Assembly (NCBI GenBank): GCA_022842065.1
Contig: JALHQH010000098.1
Coordinates: forward strand, 1 to 13,226
DNA length: 13,226 nt
Source: Caldilineaceae bacterium
GTDB taxonomy: Bacteria > Chloroflexota > Anaerolineae > Caldilineales > Caldilineaceae
Direction of reading: 5' to 3'
Shown here: piece by piece, positions 1-6,542 of the stretch
How positions within the stretch are numbered: position 1 is the first letter of the stretch
Layout of the letters: each line of letters opens with the position of its first letter
The notes under the pieces: generated by a model
The model's input: the letters and a program-made list of their open reading frames with translations, nothing else
Told to the model about the DNA's origin: nothing
Database searches by the model: none
Made by a program: the position numbers and the translations under genes

Positions 1-53
1 TCAGTAGCGTGATAATATCCATCTGGAGCTTTCCTGTTTGCTAGATTTCCAAT

Positions 54-584
54 GTGAGAGTTGAAAACCTATCTTACTCGAAAGCTCCTTTTCTGCCTCA
101 TTTTGGCGAAGGTATTGAAGAAGATGATCACTTTGTTGAGCAAATCAAAGAATTGACCGGCGGCCGCGGTCCCGATGCTTGTATCGATGCGGTTGGCATG
201 GAAGCCCACGGCATGGGGTTGGATGGTTTCTTTGACAAAGTCAAGCAGAATGTCTATTCGCAAACTGATCGCCCCACCGCCCTCCGTTATGCAATCCAAG
301 CTTGCCGCAAGGGGGGCACCGTCTCAATTCCCGGCGTCTATGGCGGCATTGTTGACAAGATGCCCATGGGCGTTGCCTTTGGTAAGGGCTTGACGATGAA
401 GATGGGGCAAACCCATGTCCAGCGCTATCTGCGCCCCTTGTTGGAGAAGATTGATGGCGGTGATATCGATCCCTCCTATATTATCACGCACCGCATGAAT
501 CTCGAAGATGCCGCCGACGGTTACAAGATGTTTCTCAATAAACATGATAACTGTGTGAAGATTGTGATGAAGCCTTCGGGATAA
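54..584 (+). pseudogene. 3' remnant of a zinc-dependent alcohol/formaldehyde dehydrogenase (MDR superfamily)
   Basis: The readable protein matches the C-terminal part of glutathione-independent formaldehyde dehydrogenase-like, NAD-dependent medium-chain dehydrogenases. Recognisable blocks are ELTGGRGPDACIDAVGMEAHG, RKGGTVSIPGVYGG, FGKGLTMKMGQTHV and the tail with IDPSYIITHRMNLEDA. Family resemblance begins only near codon 20. The first ~19 residues look unrelated, and an in-frame TAG lies at 42-44. About 220 residues expected at the N-terminus are therefore missing, including the GroES-like domain with the catalytic zinc ligands and most of the nucleotide-binding Rossmann fold. The GTG at 54 is only the first possible start and has no convincing ribosome-binding site. 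I judge it a decayed or decapitated gene. A real gene broken by a frameshift or assembly error at the left edge is the alternative. It converges on the cytochrome gene and ends just before a palindromic terminator. Confidence 0.75.
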
Positions 585-589
585 GTTAT

Positions 590-645
590 TTTTTTCCAAA
601 CAAAGCATCCAGCTGGTACCAGCTGGATGCTTTGTTTGGAAAAAA
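590..645. terminator. 56-bp perfect palindrome, bidirectional terminator
   Basis: The 28-bp arms are perfectly complementary with the centre between 617 and 618 (core CAGCTGGTACCAGCTG). The outer ends are a T-run at 590-595 and an A-run at 640-645, so the RNA from either strand forms a long stem with a U-rich 3' side. It lies exactly between two convergent reading frames, the dehydrogenase remnant (stop 582-584) and the cytochrome c gene (stop at 659), as expected for a shared intrinsic terminator. Confidence 0.85.
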
Positions 646-658
646 TAGGCTGTATTAT

Positions 659-1621
659 CTACTGCGTTGGCAACGTCCGAATATAAACGTCAATCGCCTG
701 TAGCTCCTCATCACTAAACGCACGATTGTAGAGATCCCAGGGCATCTGCTCGGGATCGATGGCGCGGCCATAGGGGTCAACGCCGGTACGCATCATGGTC
801 ATGAAGCCCTCGGTTGTCCACGTCCCCACCAGTGCGGGCAGGTTAGGCCCAATCGGCACAAATTGATCCGTGCCGCCGCGCAATCCCGCGCCGTGACAAG
901 CCGCACAGCCGCCAATCGTGACCAGATATTCGCCATACGCCGCGGTTAACCCAACTGGCGGGGCGGTTACCACCCCTACAACCGGTGTTTGACGGCTGAT
1001 CGGGAAGACCCCGGCTCCAATCACGGCCGCGCCCAGCACGTTGACCTGCGTAGACGGTAAGTCGCGCGTAACTGCCGGCTGACTGCGTAGATAAGCGACC
1101 AAAGCGCTCACATCTTCATCACTCATTGGGTGATACTGGTCAGATGGCATGAGCAGCAAGGTGCGTCCACTTTGATGAATGCCTTCGCGGATTGCCCGGA
1201 CAAGTTCGCCATCGCTCCAGGTGGCGATGGCACCAGCAGGAGTCAGGTTGGGCGGATAAAGATTGCCCAGGGCACCATCGGTAATATCGTTATTTGCCCC
1301 ATCCAGCGGCAGGGTGCCGGTGCTCGAATGGCATTGCACACAAAGCTCGGCTAACTTTTCGCCGCGCGCCAGCCGTTCCGGGGTGGCCATGATTGTCATG
1401 GTCGGTGCAACGGCGGCGATTGGTCGATAGATGCGATAGAGGCCGATGAGCGGCAAAGTTGCTGCGACCAACACCACCAATGTCAACAGCCTCGTTACGC
1501 TCAAGACCGACCATTTCATCCATGCCCGGCGCAGTCGTCCGGCGCGCCTCATTAACCAGGCCAAGAGCAATACTAACCCCCAAAGACCGCCGATGCTTAG
1601 GATCAGGGTGCTTGTGATCAT
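659..1621 (-). CDS. membrane-anchored diheme cytochrome c
   Basis: A 320-residue protein with two c-type heme sites, CVQCH (about residues 94-98) and CAACH (about 239-243), each in its own small cytochrome c domain. Candidate axial methionines are M159/M166 for the first heme and M293 for the second. Two hydrophobic segments near the N-terminus (about 2-23 and 38-62), separated by an Arg-rich stretch, would anchor it in the membrane with the hemes outside. The role should be electron transfer, probably from a quinol or dehydrogenase to a terminal acceptor; the partner is not visible. The ATG at 1621 is chosen over an upstream in-frame start at 1651 because it overlaps the TGA of the flavin monooxygenase gene (ATGA at 1618-1621), giving translational coupling. 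The pairing of a cytochrome with a cytoplasmic flavoprotein is unusual. Confidence 0.88.
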   Translation of the reverse strand: MITSTLILSIGGLWGLVLLLAWLMRRAGRLRRAWMKWSVLSVTRLLTLVVLVAATLPLIGLYRIYRPIAAVAPTMTIMATPERLARGEKLAELCVQCHSSTGTLPLDGANNDITDGALGNLYPPNLTPAGAIATWSDGELVRAIREGIHQSGRTLLLMPSDQYHPMSDEDVSALVAYLRSQPAVTRDLPSTQVNVLGAAVIGAGVFPISRQTPVVGVVTAPPVGLTAAYGEYLVTIGGCAACHGAGLRGGTDQFVPIGPNLPALVGTWTTEGFMTMMRTGVDPYGRAIDPEQMPWDLYNRAFSDEELQAIDVYIRTLPTQ

Positions 1622-2844
1622 GCGCGCACCGCCTCTACCTTTTGTTCCCAATCGACTTTGTAATTATAAAGCCATTGCAACGACTGACTGTTGGCTAAAA
1701 GTTTGAGGAAGAAGGGCATAGTCAGATCACGGAACCAGCGTGCTGCGGGGCTGCTGAGCGCTTTATTGCTGCCCATTTGCCGTGAATATTTGACGATCTT
1801 TTCGGCGCGTGCCCGGCGCAACTGTTCATACGTGGCAAAGGCCGCCAGCGGTGTCGGCGCGTCACGCAGACATTGGGTGATCACCGCGGCATCTTCCAGC
1901 GCCAACGACGCGCCCTGGCCGGAATTGGGCGACGTGGCGTGCGCGGCATCACCAATCAGCATGATCGTCTCGTTGTACCAGCGTGGCAGGCGCAAAATGT
2001 CATAAATCGGATACATGCCGATGTCACCTTGTGTATTGCGGATGATCGTGTTGATCAACGGCTGGTCATCCCGGTGGAGGTCAAGCAGCTTGTTTTGCCA
2101 ATCGGCCTGACTGGTGGCGGCAAGCGTGGCCCGGTCTGGCGTGCCGGCCACGCTGTGATTCTCAAACCAGTAGACTTCGCCGTCGGGCTTGACCAGGTAA
2201 CCAAAAAAGGCCTGTTTGCCAAAGGTCATGTGCATGGTGTTGGTTGTCGTTGCCAGCTCTGGCATGGAGGCAAAGCCGCCACCGCTGAGCAGGCCGGTAT
2301 AGGTGGGGGGCGGTGCCGCTGCATCAATAATCTGGCGCAGCGGTGAATGAAGCCCATCACAGCCGAGGATAAAGTCACCAGTGGCCGTAGTGCCATCGGT
2401 GAAGTGAGCCAGGCTGCTGCGCCCGCCAGCGGTTGCCTCAGCCGTGGTGACGGTGGTAAGTCGCTTGCCAAAATTAATCGGGATGTTCTGGGCCAGCGCC
2501 GCTTCGCGCAAGATGCGTTGTAATATCCCGCGTTTGATGGTCAGGCTGACGATGCCATCTGTGGTCGGCAGACTAATTGGCACTTCGCCCAATGGCTTGC
2601 CGCGGTGGTTCCACATGACGAGCCGGTTGGTGGGAAAACCTGCCGCCACGGTCTGTTCATAGAGTCCCAACGTTTTGAGCACCCGCATTCCATTTGCCGC
2701 CACGGTGAGAAAAATGCCGGCATAGTCATCCGGTGCCGCTTGTGCTTCATAAATTTCGGCGTCAATGCCGGCGCGGCGCAGAAAAAGAGCCACTGCGGGG
2801 CCGGCGATGCCACAGCCGATAATTAACGCTTTGCGGTTATTCAT
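1618..2844 (-). CDS. FAD-dependent aromatic-ring-type monooxygenase (PHBH fold)
   Basis: A 408-residue class A flavoprotein monooxygenase. It has the dinucleotide-binding motif GCGIAGPAVALFLRRAG (about 10-26) ending in the acidic IYEA strand, the DG motif GCDGLHSP (161-168) and the second FAD motif GDAAHATSPNSGQGASLALED (298-318). Such enzymes use NAD(P)H and O2 to hydroxylate small aromatic or polyketide-like compounds; some inactivate antibiotics. The substrate cannot be read from sequence. There is no signal peptide, so it is cytoplasmic. An AAAGGA ribosome-binding site lies about 10 bases before the ATG. The gene is the first of a two-gene unit with the diheme cytochrome c and is divergent from a MarR-type regulator, an arrangement typical of ligand-inducible detoxification or catabolic genes. 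Confidence 0.9.
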   Translation of the reverse strand: MNNRKALIIGCGIAGPAVALFLRRAGIDAEIYEAQAAPDDYAGIFLTVAANGMRVLKTLGLYEQTVAAGFPTNRLVMWNHRGKPLGEVPISLPTTDGIVSLTIKRGILQRILREAALAQNIPINFGKRLTTVTTAEATAGGRSSLAHFTDGTTATGDFILGCDGLHSPLRQIIDAAAPPPTYTGLLSGGGFASMPELATTTNTMHMTFGKQAFFGYLVKPDGEVYWFENHSVAGTPDRATLAATSQADWQNKLLDLHRDDQPLINTIIRNTQGDIGMYPIYDILRLPRWYNETIMLIGDAAHATSPNSGQGASLALEDAAVITQCLRDAPTPLAAFATYEQLRRARAEKIVKYSRQMGSNKALSSPAARWFRDLTMPFFLKLLANSQSLQWLYNYKVDWEQKVEAVRA

Positions 2845-3074
2845 GATCGATATTATCCTTTCGTAACCAGGGTCAAGGGAATGATGGTCAGATTTTTTAG
2901 ATCGTTTTACCCTCGATTAAGGATTTATGTTATACTGAGAAGAAGCTCAGATACTAAATATCTTGTTTTCTAAGATAAATTTTACATAAACTAAGAAGCT
3001 TATATTTTAAGTATCTTAGAATGTAAATTAATTATGAGCTAAGTAGAAAAAAGTTGCAAAGAAGGTTAAAACTG
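2845..3074. promoter_or_regulatory. divergent promoter/operator region (monooxygenase and MarR regulator)
   Basis: An AT-rich gap between divergent genes with clustered dyads: CTGAG-6-CTCAG at 2935-2950; a 15-bp near-palindrome at 2949-2963 with arms AGATA/TATCT; TATCTT-7-AAGATA at 2959-2977; and 12-bp half-sites at 2991-3002 and 3008-3019 (CTAAGA..CTTA / TAAG..TCTTAG, 10 of 12 positions paired). The AGATA/TATCT element recurs, as expected for a palindrome-binding dimer such as MarR. A TATACT box (2931-2936, +) and, on the opposite strand, TATAAC (2934-2929) are possible -10 elements, but no good -35 accompanies either. The dyads would overlap both promoters. The assignment to MarR is an inference from position. 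Confidence 0.55.
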
Positions 3075-3566
3075 GTGGAAAGTACAAATAGAACGCGCGC
3101 CGAAATGGTAGATGACTTCATGCGGGAAGTGAGCCGAATGAGCACCTGGACGGTCATGTTTCATCAAGCGGCTTCCATGCGGATGGGGCTTAATCCAACT
3201 GATGGCAAATGTCTTAGCGTGCTGCGTGAAACTGGCCCAATCACAGCCGGTGAATTAGCTGAACTGATCGGCCTAACTACCGGCGCGGTGACTGGTGTGA
3301 TCGACCGGCTGGAGCAGCGGGGCTTTGTGCGCCGCGCCGCTGATCCGCACGATCGCCGGCGCGTGATTGTCGAACCGGTGGCCGGAGCAACCAATACACC
3401 GGCGATTGGGGCTATCTATGGGCCGCTGGCGCAGGCGACACACGCCGAAATCATTGACCGTTATAGTGATGAGGAGTTAGCGATTGTGCTCGATTTTATT
3501 GAGCGGGGTGCGACCTTGATGAAGGCGCAGACAGCGCGCCTGCATGAGGAAAAGCGAGAAGCATAG
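3075..3566 (+). CDS. MarR-family transcriptional regulator
   Basis: A 163-residue winged helix-turn-helix protein of usual MarR length. The DNA-binding part runs from about residue 50: ITAGELAELIGLTTGAVTGVI (helix-turn-helix), then DRLEQRGFVRRAADPHDRRR, the classic wing with the conserved D-x-R-x-x-R. The flanking helices would form the dimer and bind the ligand. The GTG at 3075 is preferred to the TTG at 3054 because AAAGAAGG (3058-3065) sits 9 bases upstream of it. MarR proteins usually repress divergent genes and are released by phenolic or other small aromatic ligands. Here the divergent gene is a flavin monooxygenase, so repression of the monooxygenase-cytochrome pair together with autoregulation is the natural reading, not proven. 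Confidence 0.9.
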   Translation: MESTNRTRAEMVDDFMREVSRMSTWTVMFHQAASMRMGLNPTDGKCLSVLRETGPITAGELAELIGLTTGAVTGVIDRLEQRGFVRRAADPHDRRRVIVEPVAGATNTPAIGAIYGPLAQATHAEIIDRYSDEELAIVLDFIERGATLMKAQTARLHEEKREA

Positions 3567-3644
3567 ATGCAACGTAACAGCATTGTGTGGGTCGGATTCT
3601 ACTGGCCTGGCCATGAAGCCGCACGACTGCTTTGTCGTAGGACA

Positions 3645-3672
3645 GTGAGGCGTAAAACGTGAGGCGTAAAAC
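3645..3672. repeat. 14-bp tandem direct repeat (two copies)
   Basis: GTGAGGCGTAAAAC occurs twice back to back at 3645-3658 and 3659-3672. Part of it is also the left arm of the inverted repeat whose right arm is at 3869-3888. Confidence 0.85.
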
Positions 3673-3679
3673 GTAAATT

Positions 3680-3733
3680 AGTAGACCGCAGTGTAGTCTT
3701 CATCTGAGGATGAAGACTACACTGCGGTCTACT
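3680..3733. terminator. 25-bp-arm perfect hairpin, possible bidirectional terminator
   Basis: Arms 3680-3704 and 3709-3733 are perfectly complementary around a TGAG loop. It lies between the ends of two convergent genes, so it may stop transcription from both sides, but it has no U-tract directly after the stem. A repeat-family hairpin is the alternative. Confidence 0.55.
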
Positions 3734-3814
3734 GTCAATGGATAACAATCCCGTTTACGTCGTTACCCGACAAAACTTGCGCTGGCCGCGAGAATCTCTC
3801 GAAAATCCCCGTGA

Positions 3815-3862
3815 CTCTGCAACTTTGCGACCTTGCAACCTTGCAACCTTGCAACTTTGTCG
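3815..3862. repeat. 8-bp tandem repeat (about six units)
   Basis: Six consecutive octamers: CTCTGCAA, CTTTGCGA, three perfect CCTTGCAA units (3831-3854) and CTTTGTCG. The outer units are degenerate. This is a small microsatellite-like array inside the inverted-repeat-bounded segment. Confidence 0.8.
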
Positions 3863-3892
3863 CCTTATGTTTTACGCCTCACGTTTTAGCTT

Positions 3893-4744
3893 TTAAACCG
3901 CAATCCCAACGGTTAACTCGGCCGTATACCCATCAGTGGCATTACCGGTGACCGTTGCCATCTGTGCAGCATAGCCGTCGCTGAAGATATTATCACTCTC
4001 TAGCGTAATCTGGCCCAAGTTGCGTACGCTGTTGGTATAGCCATCGGCAGTGTACGCCTCGCTGCAACTCGTTTCCGGCAGCGCCAACTGCGACGTGTGC
4101 ACAACATTGCTCGACCCGGTCGCTTCTGCCAGTGATGAATAAATTTCAAAGTGGACATGGGGCCAACGACCTGCGTAGCAACCGGGAAAGACCGTGGTGA
4201 AGGTGGCCTTGCCTTCACTGTCGGTGGCCTGGACGCCGCGCAAGAAATCTTCCTCTGCAATTGCTTCGCTGTACATTGAGTATTCACCTTCACGTGTACA
4301 ATGCCAGGCATAAATGGCATAACCGGCCAGCGGCGCGCAGTCACCATTCGTGTTCACCAGCGTTAACGCCAGCGTCATCGGCACTCCCGCAGCCACATTT
4401 TGGGTGCTCAGGCTGGTGCGAATGTCGCTGCGTACAATGCCCTCGCGTTCGAGCGCGTTGAGCTGCTGATTGGAGGCATTGGAGCCATCGGCAGGATAGG
4501 GACCAGCCGTCTCGCCCGGAATGGTAACCAGGCAGTCTGAGGTGCCGGTCGGCATGGCGCTGGCCGAACCGTTGTCGGTGGGTGGTCCGCCCATCGGTCC
4601 GCCCATTGGTTGACACGCGGCTGCCAGCAAGGCACCAATCCCCAGCGCTCCCATTTGCAAAATTCGCCGCCGATTGAGTGGTGACTGCTGCCACATTACC
4701 CGGTCGGCGCTTAAGCCCAAGTCATTTAGATCGTGATTTTCCAC
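3893..4744 (-). CDS. exported intradiol ring-cleavage dioxygenase-like protein
   Basis: A 283-residue protein of the protocatechuate 3,4-dioxygenase-like superfamily. The non-heme Fe(III) ligand pattern Tyr-Tyr-His-His is present: Tyr155 in REGEYSMY, Tyr190 in FPGCYAGRWPHVHFE, and His196 and His198 in the same block. Active enzymes cut catechol-type rings between the two hydroxyls; the true substrate here is unknown. The N-terminus has a Tat-like SPLNRRRILQMG motif, then a hydrophobic stretch ending in LLAAACQP, with Cys44 a possible lipidation site, so it should act outside the cytoplasmic membrane. The GTG at 4744 is chosen over an ATG at 4837 because AAGGGAG lies 6 bases upstream, the 4837 site has none, and a good -10 box lies inside the longer reading. 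The linker after the Cys is Gly/Pro/Met rich. It follows the transporter operon on the same strand. Confidence 0.85.
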   Translation of the reverse strand: MENHDLNDLGLSADRVMWQQSPLNRRRILQMGALGIGALLAAACQPMGGPMGGPPTDNGSASAMPTGTSDCLVTIPGETAGPYPADGSNASNQQLNALEREGIVRSDIRTSLSTQNVAAGVPMTLALTLVNTNGDCAPLAGYAIYAWHCTREGEYSMYSEAIAEEDFLRGVQATDSEGKATFTTVFPGCYAGRWPHVHFEIYSSLAEATGSSNVVHTSQLALPETSCSEAYTADGYTNSVRNLGQITLESDNIFSDGYAAQMATVTGNATDGYTAELTVGIAV

Positions 4745-4826
4745 TGCTCGCTCCCTTGTGTTGATGATCTGCTTGCCTGCATTTGGTATCACCTGGTCAT
4801 CCCAAGTGGATGCTGTGATAGCAGCT

Positions 4827-4832
4827 AGTATA
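4827..4832 (-). promoter_or_regulatory. possible -10 box for the dioxygenase-like gene
   Basis: On the minus strand this reads TATACT, five of six matches to the consensus, about 80 bases upstream of the preferred GTG start. CTGACA occurs just upstream but only 9 bases away, too close for a normal -35, so the promoter call is weak. Confidence 0.3.
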
Positions 4833-4898
4833 GCCATTAAATGTCAGGAAATTCTAGAGAATTTGCATGATCTTTCTGGAGAGCTGCTGCTAAGTTGA

Positions 4899-5504
4899 TT
4901 AATTACCATTCAAACGCGCTAAATTGGCCTGCGCACGCTCGGCCAACGCTGGTTGGTTTGCAAAGAGCGTGGCCACTTCTTCATAGACATCGGCCGCTGA
5001 ACGGGTATCTCCTTCGGCCTCGTATAGTTCGCCCAGCCGCAAGTAAATTGGACCCAGATAGGGATTCGCACGGCCGATATTCTGCTGGACAAACTGCTCG
5101 GCTTGGGCAACAGTCAAGCGCTCGTCAATGATTTCGTCAATGCGCACACGGGCTTGGCTGTAGGTGTCGGCGACCGGCCAGGCATCGCGATGTTGCCAAA
5201 TGCGCTCGACCTGCATGTAGCCACCGCGTTGAATATACTCCTCACGCGTCTCGTCAAATTCTTGATAACCGACCAATGCTTCCAGATAATTCTCGGCGAC
5301 AAAGCTTTGCTCGGCATCGACCATGTAGCGGTTGGCGAGCCGGCTGGCATCCCACCAGGCCAGTGCATAGGTTGCCACAAAGAGGAGCAGCACCCCTAGA
5401 ACGATCACGAATAGACGCAGCCAGGGAAAACGATCTGGTTGTACATCTGCCTTCTGGTTTATAGTGGGGGCAATGGTTGTGCTGGTCGTTACATTGGTTG
5501 TCAT
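4899..5504 (-). CDS. membrane-anchored TPR-like protein in the sugar transporter operon
   Basis: A 201-residue protein with a short Thr-rich cytoplasmic N-terminus, one hydrophobic anchor (about 29-51, PWLRLFVIVLGVLLLFVATYA region) and a helical extracytoplasmic part. The C-terminal half resembles tetratricopeptide repeats: YLGPIYLRLGELYEAEGDTRSA followed by DVYEEVATLFANQPALAERA. An earlier repeat may lie around ENYLEALVGYQEF. TPRs bind other proteins, so a scaffold or accessory role for the transporter is plausible, but no family with a known function is recognised. TAAAAAGGAG lies 6 bases before the ATG, giving a clear start. It is last in the operon order binding protein, MalF-type, MalG-type, TPR, with a 134-bp gap after the permease. 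Confidence 0.8.
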   Translation of the reverse strand: MTTNVTTSTTIAPTINQKADVQPDRFPWLRLFVIVLGVLLLFVATYALAWWDASRLANRYMVDAEQSFVAENYLEALVGYQEFDETREEYIQRGGYMQVERIWQHRDAWPVADTYSQARVRIDEIIDERLTVAQAEQFVQQNIGRANPYLGPIYLRLGELYEAEGDTRSAADVYEEVATLFANQPALAERAQANLARLNGN

Positions 5505-5638
5505 GGGGTGCTCCTTTTTACTGCGGTTGGTCAGTCGCGTAGGTTGTTTAGTCGCAGCCTGAGCGACCCTATGCCTTTACCTGCAACTGTTGCTGTCTAG
5601 CGCTGCTACTTCATCGGACCGAAAAAAGGTTTGCCGTG

Positions 5639-6532
5639 CTATTTGAATGACACATTCGCAAACGCCTTCATAAATTGGTCCTGCAAGAAGAAAAAGATCA
5701 CGATCAAGGGAATGGTGATCAAAGTGGTGGCCGCCCAAATTTCCTGGGCATTCTCACCAGGGACGGCGGACTGGAATTGATGCAGACCCAATTGTACGGT
5801 CCATTTGCTCGGCTCATTGAGATAGAGCAGCGGCCCAATAAAGTCATTCCAACTGGCGATAAAGTTGAGAATCGCCACCGTCGCCAAGGCCGGGCGTGAA
5901 ATCGGCATGATCACGCGCAGAAAGATGGCGAACTCGTTGGCCCCATCCAGGCGCGCCGCTTCGATGATGTCGCTGGGAATGCCAACCATGAATTGGCGCA
6001 GCAGAAAGATGTTGTAAACCGTGACTGCACCGGGAATAATTAAGGCGTGAAATTGACCAACCCACCCCAGGTTATACATCAGCACATAGGTGGGAATCAG
6101 GAAAAGGACACCAGGAATCATCATCGTGGCCAACATAAAGCTGAAAATCGCTTCCCGGCCAGGAAAGGGAATTTTGGCGATTGCATAGGCGGCGAGCGAA
6201 CTGAGCAAGGTGTTCAGGATGGTGGTCGAGACCGCCAAAATCAACGAATTGCGAAAGAGCAGTGCCATATTCAAGCGTTGGAAAACACCGGTGTAACCAC
6301 TAAAGGTGATTTCGCTGGGTAAGCTGGTGGGACTGTGCAAAATTTCGCGGCCCAGCTTGAGCGAATTCATGAGCATATAGAAAAAGGGATAGAGGACGAT
6401 CAGCGCGCCCAACGACAGGAGCAGATAGACAAGCACAGTCCCCCAGGTCGGCATTTTGCGGCGCACTTTTTCGGCATGGCGTGTGTCCATTGCCGAGGTG
6501 CTGTCAGCGGCGGTTAATCCAATTTCGGCCAT
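5639..6532 (-). CDS. carbohydrate ABC transporter permease, MalG type (CUT1)
   Basis: A 297-residue integral membrane protein with about six transmembrane helices and the permease EAA loop IIEAARLDGANEFAIFLRVIMP, which contacts the ATPase. The N-terminal helix (VLVYLLLSLGALIVLYPFFYMLMNS) and the C-terminal QDQFMKAFANVSFK are typical of MalG-like proteins that import oligosaccharides or related solutes. The ATG at 6532 is preferred to the upstream in-frame start at 6592. The sequence TAAGGAG lies 6 bases before it and contains the TAA stop of the preceding permease gene, so the two permeases are almost certainly translationally coupled. A start at 6592 would overlap that gene by 50 bases and add 20 residues of poor similarity. 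Confidence 0.92.
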   Translation of the reverse strand: MAEIGLTAADSTSAMDTRHAEKVRRKMPTWGTVLVYLLLSLGALIVLYPFFYMLMNSLKLGREILHSPTSLPSEITFSGYTGVFQRLNMALLFRNSLILAVSTTILNTLLSSLAAYAIAKIPFPGREAIFSFMLATMMIPGVLFLIPTYVLMYNLGWVGQFHALIIPGAVTVYNIFLLRQFMVGIPSDIIEAARLDGANEFAIFLRVIMPISRPALATVAILNFIASWNDFIGPLLYLNEPSKWTVQLGLHQFQSAVPGENAQEIWAATTLITIPLIVIFFFLQDQFMKAFANVSFK

Positions 6533-6542
6533 TGTAGACTCC

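Larger units (their letters stand above)
3653..3888. repeat. 20-bp perfect inverted repeats bounding a 236-bp segment
   Basis: The left arm 3653-3672 and the right arm 3869-3888 are exact reverse complements (core AACGTGAGGCGTAAAAC). The segment between them carries a perfect hairpin and an octamer repeat but no gene. The size and ends resemble a non-autonomous mobile element (MITE-like). No clear target-site duplication is visible, and the left end is blurred by the tandem repeat. Confidence 0.6.
3567..3892. other. 326-bp convergent intergenic gap made of repeats
   Basis: It lies between the MarR gene and the oppositely transcribed dioxygenase-like gene. No credible gene was seen. It holds a 14-bp tandem duplication, a perfect long hairpin, an octamer array and a pair of 20-bp inverted repeats, listed separately. 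The right inverted repeat ends only 4 bases before the stop codon of the dioxygenase-like gene. Confidence 0.7.

Noticed and set aside
3567..3662. 31-codon frame starting with the ATG that directly follows the marR TAG stop
   Set aside because: The TAG-ATG spacing is attractive, but the peptide has no recognisable features, no good ribosome-binding site of its own, and it runs into the 14-bp tandem repeat.
3815..3862. Octamer array considered as a CRISPR-like repeat
   Set aside because: Units are only 8 bases and contiguous, without spacers. It is a simple tandem repeat.
4745..4837. N-terminal extension of the dioxygenase-like protein from the ATG at 4837
   Set aside because: No ribosome-binding site at 4837. 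The GTG at 4744 has AAGGGAG at good spacing, and the Tat-type leader then falls near the N-terminus.
5505..5638. Gap between the MalG-type and TPR genes considered as a terminator or promoter
   Set aside because: Only short, weak complementarities were seen and no clear stem with a T-run. Nothing separates the two genes convincingly.
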